DNA from: Roseiarcus sp963835955 | GTDB taxonomy: Bacteria; Pseudomonadota; Alphaproteobacteria; Rhizobiales; Beijerinckiaceae | Length of the DNA: 64,000 nucleotides | Direction of reading: 5' to 3' | Assembly (NCBI GenBank): GCA_963835955.1 | Contig: CAWIHZ010000017.1 | Coordinates: 124,001 to 188,000 of the forward strand | Shown here: piece by piece, positions 45,906 to 54,516 of the stretch | How positions within the stretch are numbered: position 1 is the first letter of the stretch | How the letters are laid out: each line of letters begins with the position of its first letter | The notes under the pieces: generated by a model | What the model was told of the DNA's origin: nothing | The model's input: the letters and a program-made list of their open reading frames with translations, nothing else | Database searches by the model: none | Position numbers and translations under genes: made by a program

Positions 45906-46808
45906 ATGGCCCGTCGATTTCAGACGCTCGACGTATTTACCGAGGCGGCGCTCGCCGGCAATCCGCTCGCCGTGGTTCTCGACGCGGACGGCCTCGAGGA
46001 CGCCCGTATGCAGGCGATCGCCGCCGAGTTCAACCTTTCCGAGACCGTGTTCGTGTTCGAACCGAGGAACCCGGTCAATACCGCGCGGCTGAGAATCTTC
46101 ACGCCGACCCGCGAGTTGCCGTTCGCCGGCCATCCAACCGTCGGAACCGCCGCGCTTCTCGCGCATTTGCGCGCGCCCGGACTGCTCGCCGCGCAGGATC
46201 TGCGGGTCGTGCTCGAAGAGGCGATCGGCGACGTCGTCTGCATCGCGCGCCATCGCAAGGACCGGGCGCTCGCGGCCTATTTCGAGCTGCCGAAGTCGCC
46301 CGAGCGGCTCGACGGCGCTCCGCCGTTCAACGCCGAGATCGCCGCCGGTCTCGGCCTGTCGCTCGACGACATCGGATTCGACGCGCATCAGCCGAGCCTC
46401 TTTAGCGCCGGCGCGCCATTTCTGTTCGTTCCCGTCCGCTCGCTCGAGGCGATCGGACGCGCCCGGCCCGGCGAAATGTCCTGGGCCGCGGAGGGAGGGC
46501 CGGCAAGCTATCTCTACACGCGCGAGGTCGTCCATGCCGGTTCGGCCTTCCACGCGCGCATGTTCGGCGGCGGCTGGGGCGTCGCCGAAGACCCGGCGAC
46601 GGGCGCCGCGGCCGCCGCCTTCGCCGGGGTCGCGCTCGCCCACGACCGCCCGGCCGACGGCGAACACGTCCTCACCATCGAGCAGGGCTTCGAGATGGGC
46701 CGTCCGAGCTTCATTGCGCTAGGCTTCGAGGTCGAGGCCGGCGCGTTGCGCTCGGCCACGATCGGCGGCTCGGCCGTCATCGTCTCCAGCGGTTCGCTCG
46801 ACCTTTGA
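45906..46808 (+). CDS. PhzF-family isomerase/epimerase-like protein
   Basis: A 300-aa PhzF/diaminopimelate epimerase-fold protein. Characteristic motifs are FQTLDVFTEAALAGNPLAVVLDADGL, LSETVFVF, RIFTPTRELPFAGHPTVGTAA and EDPATGAAAAAFAG. Role outside phenazine synthesis is unknown in most bacteria. The stop overlaps the next start (TTGA), so it is coupled to a NUDIX hydrolase. Confidence 0.9.
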   Translation: MARRFQTLDVFTEAALAGNPLAVVLDADGLEDARMQAIAAEFNLSETVFVFEPRNPVNTARLRIFTPTRELPFAGHPTVGTAALLAHLRAPGLLAAQDLRVVLEEAIGDVVCIARHRKDRALAAYFELPKSPERLDGAPPFNAEIAAGLGLSLDDIGFDAHQPSLFSAGAPFLFVPVRSLEAIGRARPGEMSWAAEGGPASYLYTREVVHAGSAFHARMFGGGWGVAEDPATGAAAAAFAGVALAHDRPADGEHVLTIEQGFEMGRPSFIALGFEVEAGALRSATIGGSAVIVSSGSLDL

Positions 46809-47539
46809 GCGAGTCGACGCGCATTCTCGAGGTGGCCGAGCTCGACTTCGCGTTCGAGCCGGCGCGCTGGGATTTCGCCGAACGTGAGGCGCCGGGCGTC
46901 GCCGCCCATTGGGCTGCGCTCAAGGCGGCCAAGCCGATGCTCTTCAACGGCCGGGTGCTGCTTCTGGGCCGGCGCGCGCTCGAGCCCCGATCCGACGGGA
47001 CCTTCAGGCTGAGCGGCGGCTATTTCGGCGCCGACTACGCGGATTTCGTCGCCTGGCGCGATTTCGGCCATCCGGGCGACCCGGTCGAAAATTGCTTTTC
47101 GATGGCGGCCCTGCGGGGCGTCGACGGCGCGTTCCTGCTCGGCGAAATGGCCGCCCACACCTTCAACGCCGGCAACATCTATTTTCCCGCCGGAACGCCG
47201 GACGAGAGCGATATTTTCAACGGCAAGGTCGATCTCGACGCCAGCGCGCGGCGCGAGCTGTTCGAGGAGACCGGCGTCAGCGCCGGCGAGGCGGCGGCCG
47301 CGCCGGGCTGGACGGTCGTTTTTGCGCCGCGGCGCATCGCCTGCATGAAGCCGATGACGCTCGCGGTTCCGGCGGCAGAGGCGAAAGCCCGGATCGACGC
47401 CTTCCTTGAGCGCGACCCTCACGCCGAATTCTCACGCATGCATGTCGTCGGCGGTCCGCGCGACATCGACGAGGCCCGCACGCCCGATTTCGTCGCCGCC
47501 TACCTTCGGCGGGCTTTCGCTCAGATGTCGGCCGGATAG
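46805..47539 (+). CDS. NUDIX hydrolase
   Basis: A 244-aa protein starting with TTG, overlapping the PhzF gene's stop. The Nudix box is GKVDLDASARRELFEETG with an altered first Gly and a spacer ahead of it (GTPDESDIFN). Members hydrolyse nucleoside diphosphates linked to another moiety. The N-terminal 150 residues (GRVLLLGRRALEPRSDGTFRLSGGYFGADY) place it among the long-form alphaproteobacterial NUDIX proteins. Its end overlaps the converging lipoprotein gene. Confidence 0.85.
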   Translation: MSESTRILEVAELDFAFEPARWDFAEREAPGVAAHWAALKAAKPMLFNGRVLLLGRRALEPRSDGTFRLSGGYFGADYADFVAWRDFGHPGDPVENCFSMAALRGVDGAFLLGEMAAHTFNAGNIYFPAGTPDESDIFNGKVDLDASARRELFEETGVSAGEAAAAPGWTVVFAPRRIACMKPMTLAVPAAEAKARIDAFLERDPHAEFSRMHVVGGPRDIDEARTPDFVAAYLRRAFAQMSAG

Positions 47540-47859
47540 CCGTGGCGCTTCTTCGAAGCCGCAAGCAGGCTCCTGCCCTCGGCGTCGCGGCCGGCCGAGC
47601 AGGCGGCCTCGGCGGCGTCGGTCTCGCGCTTGATCTGATTGTAGACCGACTGCGCGACGTTGCCCATGGCGAGGTCGTTGTTCAGGACCGCGCGATAGCG
47701 GGCGACGTCGGCCGAGCAGCTCCCGCCCGCCGGCAGGCGGAAGCCCGGCGGCGTGACCACGGCCGAGCCCGGCGCCGGAGGCGGTGAGGCCTGCGGCGCG
47801 GGCGCGTTGCAGGCGGCAAGCGCGAAAGCGGCGAAAGCAAGCGGCGCGAACGGTTTCAT
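47521..47859 (-). CDS. Putative lipoprotein
   Basis: 112 aa from ATG 47859; a longer frame upstream starts before the signal. The sequence MKPFAPLAFAAFALAACNAP has a lipobox LAAC. A proline-rich linker follows, then a small helical domain with two cysteines (GGSCSADVARYRAVLNN and AEAACSAGRD). The 3' end converges with and overlaps the NUDIX gene by 19 bp. Family not recognised beyond outer-membrane or inner-membrane lipoprotein. Confidence 0.72.
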   Translation of the reverse strand: MKPFAPLAFAAFALAACNAPAPQASPPPAPGSAVVTPPGFRLPAGGSCSADVARYRAVLNNDLAMGNVAQSVYNQIKRETDAAEAACSAGRDAEGRSLLAASKKRHGYPADI

Positions 47860-48036
47860 CGAGCGGTTCCCGGCCTCACGAGATTCGCGGGCGTTCGGCC
47901 AGACTCGCCAAACCGCGCGCGCCGTCAAGAGGCCGCGCCCCGCCCGCGCCGATCATCCGGCCGGCGGGCACGCAAACCGCGCTCGAGCGGACCGCCTCGG
48001 CTTCGGCGATCCGCCCTTCGTCAGTCTCGCGTCACC

Positions 48037-48405
48037 TCACTTGGCGGCGATGGGGGGATTATGGACCACCCAAAGTTCCGAGATCGACGCCAACACGACG
48101 ATGCCGCCGAGCACCACGCAGGACGCCATCGCCGCGTGCACCATCGAGAAGCCGAGGACCCAGGGGGCGATCACCACCGCGGCGCCGACGATGAGCGCGA
48201 TCCAGTCCTCCCATTCGGAAAACTGAACCAGGGCCAAAATCGCCATCACGCCGATCACGATCCCGCCGACCCACGCCGTTCTCGCCGCCATCATGTCCCC
48301 GGCGAAGCCGAGGGCCCAGGGCGAGATAAACAATAGCGCGCCGCAAACCAGGTTGATCCAGTCTTGGATGCTCTTGCCCGCGCGCCATGAGGATTCCATT
48401 GCCAT
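48037..48405 (-). CDS. SPW-repeat membrane protein
   Basis: 122 aa with four hydrophobic segments in two repeats. Each begins with a Trp-containing helix (SIQDWINLVCGALLFISPWALGF and EWEDWIALIVGAAVVIAPWVLGF), the SPW repeat pattern. ATG 48405 preferred. Such proteins are small membrane proteins of unknown function. A likely promoter lies in the divergent gap with the epimerase gene. Confidence 0.85.
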   Translation of the reverse strand: MAMESSWRAGKSIQDWINLVCGALLFISPWALGFAGDMMAARTAWVGGIVIGVMAILALVQFSEWEDWIALIVGAAVVIAPWVLGFSMVHAAMASCVVLGGIVVLASISELWVVHNPPIAAK

Positions 48406-48502
48406 GCAAACCTCCATGTCATTCACGGGGCGTTGAACAACGCCTCTGATATGTTTACGTAATTGGCCGCAAGCGAAATTCAAGCGCGAAAGGCTTTGTC
48501 GA

Positions 48503-49455
48503 TTGAGCGGCGCAACTGCGATCTACGGCTATGGGCCTGTTGGAGAAGCGATCACGGCGCGGCTGCTGGCTGACGGGCGCGAGGTCGTCGTCGCCCAGCG
48601 CAAGGCGCCGCCGGACCTGCCCAAGGGCGCGACGTTCACCGCCTGCGACGCGCTCGACCGCGACGGCGTCGTCGAGGCCGCTCAGGGCGCGGATCAGATC
48701 GTGGTCGCGATCGGCTTTGCCTACGACAGCGCTCGCTGGCGCGAGGCCTGGCCGCGCGCGATGGCGAACTTCATCGCGGCTTGCGAAAAGACCGGCGCGC
48801 GGATGGTCTTCATCGACAATCTCTACATGTACGGGCCGCAGACCGCGCCGCTGACCGAGACCATGCCGCTGCCGATTATGGCGCAAAGCCCGCCGTCCGC
48901 GCCGCCGTGACCCGGATCTGGATGGAGGCCGCGGCCGGGGCCCGAGCGCGGGTCGCGGCCCTGCGGGCGCCGGATTTCTACGGGCCGGGCGTCGGCCAAT
49001 CCTACCTCGGCGACGCGACGATCGGCGCGCTGGCGAAAGGCAGGGCCGCGACCTTCATCGGCTCGCCGGACATTCCGCACGACTTCGCCTATGTGCCGGA
49101 CCTCGCCCGGGCGGCGACGACCCTTCTCGCCGCGCCCGACTCCGCCTTCGGCCAGGCCTGGCATGTCCCCTGCGCCCCGACCCGCAACACCCGCGAGATC
49201 CTCAGGATCGCAGCCGACGCGCTCGAGGTCAGGCTTCGGATCAACGCGATGCCCGCCTGGCTCCTCGGCCCGGCCGGGCTCTTCTCGCCGTTCATGCGCG
49301 AGCTCAAGGAGATGCGGTTCCAGTGGGATCGCCCGTATCGGGTCAATTCGAGCAAGTTCGCTCACGCCTTCTGGTCGGACGCGACCCCGTTCGAGACCGG
49401 GGTCCGCGCGACCGCGCTCGCCTTCCGCGCTGCGGCGGCCAAGGCCTCAAGGTAG
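48503..49455 (+). CDS. NAD(P)-dependent sugar epimerase-like, one frameshift
   Basis: An atypical SDR/epimerase starting TTG: the Rossmann start is ATAIYGYGPVGEAITARLL, and the active Tyr region is FIDNLYMYGPQTAPLTETMP. Near 48873 the frame shifts. One added G in CCGATTATGG restores LPDYGAKPAVRAAVTRIWME and a continuous protein of about 317 aa ending LAFRAAAAKASR. Motifs RAPDFYGPG and FAYVPDLARA are typical of the family. The break is a single base and looks like a sequencing indel. Confidence 0.85.
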
Positions 49456-49519
49456 GCGCTGCGCCCGCCCGCGCGCGAAGGCGCGCCGCGGGCCCGACGT
49501 CGCACGGTCGAGGGGCCGC

Positions 49520-49823
49520 GAGGCCCAGGCCCGCGGCAACGAGATCCAAGCCCGCGGCAACGAGATCCAAGCCCGCGGCAATCAGACCAAAGCCCGCGGA
49601 AACGAGACCAAAGCCAGCGGAAGCGGGATCCAAGCCAGCGGAAGCGGAATCCAAACGATTCCCTTCCGCGAATCAAGCTTTTTCAATGGCTTAGACGCGA
49701 ATCCAAATCGTTTTTTTTCGCCCCGCTCCTTGATCCCCGCCAACCCCCTGCCGCCGCCGGCGGGACCAGCGGCGCCGGGTTGGCGACGAAGGCGATCCTA
49801 ACACAGGTTCGGCTTTTCAGGAA
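49520..49823 (-). repeat. Dispersed promoter/phased-array element, copy IV
   Basis: Minus-strand boxes TTCCTG (49818-49823) and TAGGAT (49795-49800), 17 bp apart, with an extended TG. GC-rich leader, then the core at 49663-49719 (TTTGGATTCGCG, CATTGAAAAAGC, GATTCGCGGAAG). The array is six 21-bp units at 49529-49654 (GCCCGCGGCAACGAGATCCAA type). Almost superimposable on copy III. Unlike the other copies it faces a convergent gene, the epimerase, and sits 140 bp from the CRISPR tracrRNA. Confidence 0.65.
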
Positions 49824-49960
49824 GGAAATGTCGTCATCGCCAGGAAGCGCCGTCGAGTAAAACGGTGACATAGGCATATTTGTAAAATTGATGCTCGCCG
49901 CAAGGACGATCGCTCAGCGGGGAAAAATGCACGTGTCGCGGCAATGCGTAATCTGGAAGC

Positions 49961-50059
49961 AAAAAAACGGAATTTCCGCAGCCGGTTTCCCGACTGCGGA
50001 TAATCCTTCAGCAGCTTCTCGCGAAGCTGCCTTGCCGTGGCTTTCCAACCGATTTCCCG
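49961..50059 (-). ncRNA. Type II-C tracrRNA
   Basis: An anti-repeat at about 50034-50066 pairs with the CRISPR repeat with only a few mismatches (GGGAAATCGGT and AGCCACGGC shared). On the minus strand it is followed by AAGGC, then a perfect hairpin GCAGCTTC-GCGA-GAAGCTGC (50011-50030), then a 10-bp stem with a GAAA tetraloop (49976-49999), and a T7 stretch at 49961-49967. Promoter-like TTGACC and AACATT, 17 bp apart, lie at 50087-50092 and 50065-50070. The order (anti-repeat, AAGGC, two hairpins, U-run) matches II-C tracrRNAs such as that of Neisseria. Divergent to cas9. Confidence 0.88.
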
Positions 50060-50131
50060 AGGTTAATGTTGCACAGCCCGATTTGAGGGTCAATAGTCGG
50101 CAATGGCCGTATTTTGCGTGGAGTTGCCGCC

Positions 50132-53100
50132 ATGCGCGTTCTTGGCATCGATCTCGGCATTGCGTCCTGCGGATGGGCCGTCGTCGAACCCGAAGGCGAA
50201 GCCCGGAGGATCATCGGCGCGGGGGTTCGCTGCTTCGATGCGCCGCTAGTCGACAAGACCGGCGAACCCAAGAGCGCGGTCCGTCGCACCGCGCGCGGCC
50301 AGCGACGCGTGATCCGACGCCGCAGACAGCGTATGCACAACGTGCGCGCGATCCTCCATCGCTTCGGAATCCTGAGCGGCGTCGGCAGCGACGCGTTGCG
50401 AGAGGCGATGCGGCGCGCCCAACTGCGAGGCGATGGACATGCGCTTTCGCCATGGCGGCTGCGCGCCATGGCGCATGACCGCCTGCTCGACGACGACGAA
50501 TTGTCCATTGTCGTCGGCCATATCGCGCGCCATCGCGGGTTTCGTTCGAATTCCAAACGCGACGCCGGCGCCAACGCCGCCGACGAAACGTCGAAAATGA
50601 AAAAAGCGATGGAGCAGACCCGCGAGGGACTGGCCAAATACCGCTCGTTCGGAGAGATGATCGAAAGCGACCCGAAATTCGCGGAACGCAAGCGCAATCG
50701 GGACAAGGATTATTCGCATACGCCCAAGCGCTCCGACCTCGAAGACGAGCTTCGCTTCATCTTCGCGGCCCAGCGCCGCTTCGGCAACCCGCGCGCAACG
50801 CTTGAACTCGAGGCGGAGATCGCGGCCGCGGCCTTCACGCAGCGGCCGCTGCAAGACAGCGAGGGCAAGGTCGGCCCCTGCCCGTTCGAGCCCGGAGAAA
50901 AGCGCACCGCCAAACGCGCGCCGTCGTTCGAGGCGTTCCGGTTCCTGTCCCGACTTGCAAATCTTCGCCTGACCACAGGCCGCGCGGAACGTGGGTTGAC
51001 GCCCGAGGAAATCGCGCTCGCGGCGCGCGGCTTCGGCGAACAGAAGAGCGTCACATTCAAGACGCTCCGAAAGCTGCTCGATCTCGATCCCAACGCCCGT
51101 TTCGCCGGTGTGTCGCCTGACAAAGAGGCCCTGGACGTCGTAGCGCGCTCCGGCGCGGCGGCGGCCGGAACATCCGCGCTGCGCGAAGCGCTGGGCGCTG
51201 CGCCGTGGAACGCTCTGGTCAAGACGCCGGAAAAGCTCGACCGCGTCGCGGAAGTGCTCACCTTCCGCGAAGACATCGGCCGCATTCGGCAGGGCCTGCA
51301 AGAGATTGGCTTGCCCCCGCTCGTATTGGAGGCGCTTGGCAAGGCGGCCGAGGCGGGCGCGTTTAATTCCTTCACCGGCGCGGCGCATATTTCGGCGAAG
51401 GCGGCGCGCAACATCATCCCCGGACTGCGCGAGGGACTGATGTATTCCGACGCCTGCGCGCGTGTGGCCTACGATCATTCGGCGCGGCCCGCCGTGTCGC
51501 TCGATCAGATCAACAGCCCGGTGACGCGGCGGGCGTTCGGCGAGGCGATCAAGCAGATTCGCGCCGTCGCGCGGGAGTTCGCGCCGATCGATTGCGTTCA
51601 CATCGAGTTGGCGCGCGACGTCGGCAAGAGCGCCGAGGAGCGGGCCAAGCTCACCAAGGGCATCGAGGATCGAAACGCCGACAAGGACAAGAAACGCAAA
51701 CAGGCGAGCGAACTTCTGGGGCGCGAGATCAGCGACGACGAGTTGATGCGCTTCGAACTCGCGACCGAGCAACAGTTCCGCTGCGCCTATTGCGACAACC
51801 CGATCGCGCCCGACGGATTCAGCGCCAATGACACGCGCTATCAGGTCGACCATATCCTGCCATGGTCCCGCTTCGGCGACGACTCGTACCTGAACAAGAC
51901 GCTGTGCTGCGTGCGCTGCAATCAGGAGAAGCGGGGCCGCACGCCATACGAATGGTTCGACGCGGACAAAGCCCCCGTCGACTGGGAGAAGTTCGTAGCC
52001 GGCTTCGAAGGGCTCAAGGAGATGAAGGGCCTCAAGAAGCGCAACTTCCGGCTGAAGGACGCTATTTCGGTCGAGGACAAGTTCAAGGCCCGCAATCTGA
52101 CCGACACCCGCTGGGCGTCTCGGCTGCTGGCCGATGAACTCAAGAGAATTTTTCCGGCGCCTGATGGCGAGCGGCGGGTCTTTGCTCGGCCTGGCGCGAT
52201 AACATCGAAGCTGCGTCGCGCCTGGGGTCTGGAGTCGCTGAAGAAAGTCGACGGCGAGCGCGTGTCCGACGACCGCCATCATGCCGTCGACGCGATCGTA
52301 CTCGCGGTGACGACCGAAGGCCTGCTGCAGGCGATGACCAAGGAAATTCAGCGCCGCGAGAGGGAGGGGCGAGCCGACGATATTTTCCACGTCGCGCGTC
52401 CCTGGCCCCATTTTCATGCCGAGGCCGAGCGGGTCGTTTACGGCGAGAACGGCATCGGCGGCGTGTTCGTCTCGCGCGCCGAGCGCCGGCGCGCGCGCGG
52501 CAAGGCGCACGACGCAACGGTGAAGCAGGTTCGCGAGATCGACGGCGAAGAAATCGTGTTCGAGCGCAAGGCGATCGAAAAGCTGACGGAAAAAGATCTG
52601 GAAAGGATTCCAACGCCGGCGCCTTACGGAAGGGTCGCCGATCCGGCAAAGTTGCGCGACGAACTGGTGGACTCGTTGCGCGCATGGATCGCCGCCGGCA
52701 AGCCAAAAAGTCCCGATCAACTGCCGCGTTCGCCCAAAGGCGACCTCATCCGCAAAGTCCGCGTTTTGACGAACGCCAAGGTCGGCGTAAGGCTCAACGG
52801 CGGAACGGTTGATCGCGGCGAAATGGCGCGGGTCGACGTTTTCAGAAGGGCAGACAAGAGGGGACGGGAATCAATATTTCCTGGTCCCGATCTATCCGCC
52901 TGAGATCGCCACGATGCACACGCCGCCGATGCGAGCAGTCTTACAGGCGAAACCCGAAAGTGAGTGGCCGGTCGTTGATTCGACCTTCGAATTCTTGTGG
53001 TCAATCAACCAGAAGACCTGGCTCCGCGCGACCAAGACCAGCGGCGAAGTCGTCGAAGGCTATTTCCGGGGCTTGGATCGGGCGACGGGCAACATTGCGC

Positions 53101-53249
53101 TCTCCGCGCATGAAAATTCGGACGCGCTCGTGAGAGGGCTCGGCGTTAAAACGCTGTCATCGTTTCAAAAGTATGCGGTCGATCGCCTCGGACGAGTTTC
53201 CGAAGTCCCGCGTGAGTTGCGTACATGGCGTGGAAAGGTTTGCACCTAA
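50132..53249 (+). CDS. cas9: Cas9 endonuclease, subtype II-C, one frameshift
   Basis: RNA-guided DNA nuclease. From ATG 50132: RuvC-I D7 (VLGIDLGIASCGWAVVE), the arginine-rich bridge helix (VIRRRRQRMHNVRAIL), RuvC-II E492 (VHIELARD), the HNH domain (CAYCD, then DHILPWSRFGDDSYLN with H574, then CCVRCNQEKRG), and RuvC-III HHAVDA (H716). All catalytic residues are present. The frame as read stops at 52903 (923 aa). The next frame continues NQYFLVPIYPPEIATMHTPP and runs to 53249 as a PAM-interacting C-terminus. Removing one G from GGGG near 52861 gives DKRDGNQYFLVPIY and a 1038-aa protein, normal for II-C. The corrected end overlaps cas1 by 25 bp. Confidence 0.93.
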
Positions 53250-54132
53250 GCCGCGCCGCGCGGCTCAACACCGCCGACGGACAAATCGTCGTCGCGCAGG
53301 ACGACGGCGAGGTCCGTCTTCCGCTCGAGGACATCGCCTATATCATCCTCGACGCGCCGCACGCGACGCTGACATCGACCCTGCTCTCGGCCTGCATGGG
53401 CAACGGCGTCGCTGTCATGACGACCGACGCGCGGCACACGCCGAACGGCCTCATGCTGCCGTTTCATTCGCATCACCGTCAGGCGGGCGTCGCCTTCCTG
53501 CAGGTCGCGCTCGGCGAACCGCTGAAGAAGCGTTGCTGGCAAAGGATCGTTTCGACAAAAATCGACAATCAGGCGGCGCATCTCGACGCCCGCGATCGAC
53601 GCGGCGCCGAGGCTTTGCGCGCGATGCGCGGACTGGTCGGCTCCGGCGATCCCGACAACGTCGAGGCGCGCGCCGCCCGCGAATACTGGAGCCGTCTGTT
53701 CGACGGTTTTGTTCGCGCCGACGAGACCGATTTTCGCAACAAGCTGCTCAATTATGGCTATGCGGTCGTGCGCGCCGCCGTCGCCCGCGCGCTGGTGGCT
53801 TTCGGCTGCCTGCCGGCGCTGGGACTTCATCACGAAGCGCCGCCAACGCCTTCAATCTCGCTGACGACATGGTCGAACCGTTCCGGCCATTTGTCGACTC
53901 GCTGGCGTTCGACAGGGCGACAGGGCGCGAAAAATCGAGCGAACTGACGATCGAGGATCGGCGCGCAATGGCCGGAATTCTGATGCGCGATTGCCGTGTC
54001 GCCGGCGAGACGGTGAGCCTGCTGGTGGCGGCGGAAAAGGCGGCCGAAAGTCTCGTCCAGGCGATGGAAGCCCGCAGCGCGGCGCTGCTCAAACTGCCGG
54101 AAATGCTCGCGGCGAAGGAGAAGCCGCCGTGA
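53225..54132 (+). CDS. cas1: Cas1 integrase, one frameshift
   Basis: Spacer-acquisition integrase of about 302 aa after correction. N-terminal beta domain (MAWKGLHLSRAARLNTADG, LPLEDIAYIILDAPHATL) and the alpha-helical catalytic half (AREYWSRLFDGF, LNYGYAVVRAAVARALVAFG, LHHE). After LHHE near 53837 the frame shifts. One extra A gives the family sequence LHHESAANAFNLADDMVEPFRPFVD and continues to LLKLPEMLAAKEKPP at 54132. As read, a truncated 240-aa product would lack the last helices. Its stop overlaps the cas2 start. Confidence 0.92.
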
Positions 54133-54458
54133 AGAGCGGGGAGGCGCGATTCATGTGGCTGTTCGTATTCTTCGACCTGCCGGTCGGCACCAAGACCGAG
54201 CGCCGCAACGCGACGCGGTTCCGCAACTTCCTCAAGGACGACGGATTCATGATGCTGCAATTCTCGGTCTACGCCCGCGTCAACCGCGGCGAAGAAGCTG
54301 TGGATAAGCACCTCGCGCGGGTCGCCAAAAGGCTTCCGCCCAAGGGGAATGTGCGCACATTGACCGTCACCGAGCGCCAATATGCGCGCATGAAGCTCCT
54401 GGTCGGCAAATCGACGAAAAATGAAAAAGTCGCCCCTCAGCAACTCGTTCTGCTGTGA
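54129..54458 (+). CDS. cas2: Cas2 adaptation protein
   Basis: A 109-aa ferredoxin-fold partner of Cas1, starting GTG at 54129 in a GTGA overlap with the cas1 stop. Motifs are MWLFVFFDLPVGTKTERRNATRFRNFLKDDGF and MMLQFSVYARVNRGEEAVDKHL, with basic tail. Open reading frame intact. It forms the dimer core of the Cas1-Cas2 integrase complex. The array starts 58 bp downstream. Confidence 0.94.
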   Translation: MKSGEARFMWLFVFFDLPVGTKTERRNATRFRNFLKDDGFMMLQFSVYARVNRGEEAVDKHLARVAKRLPPKGNVRTLTVTERQYARMKLLVGKSTKNEKVAPQQLVLL

Positions 54459-54516
54459 TTTTTCTTTCGCCGCCGGCGGTCTTTGCGCCGCCTTTTCCGT
54501 CCGTTATGCGCAACCG

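Noticed and set aside
50132..52903. Naturally miniaturised 923-aa Cas9
   Set aside because: The shorter length is produced by the frame break; the missing end is encoded immediately after it.
52809..53249. Separate 146-aa gene between cas9 and cas1, possibly a new accessory Cas or anti-CRISPR
   Set aside because: Its start lies inside cas9 and its sequence from NQYFLVPIY on continues the Cas9 C-terminal domain after a one-base shift.
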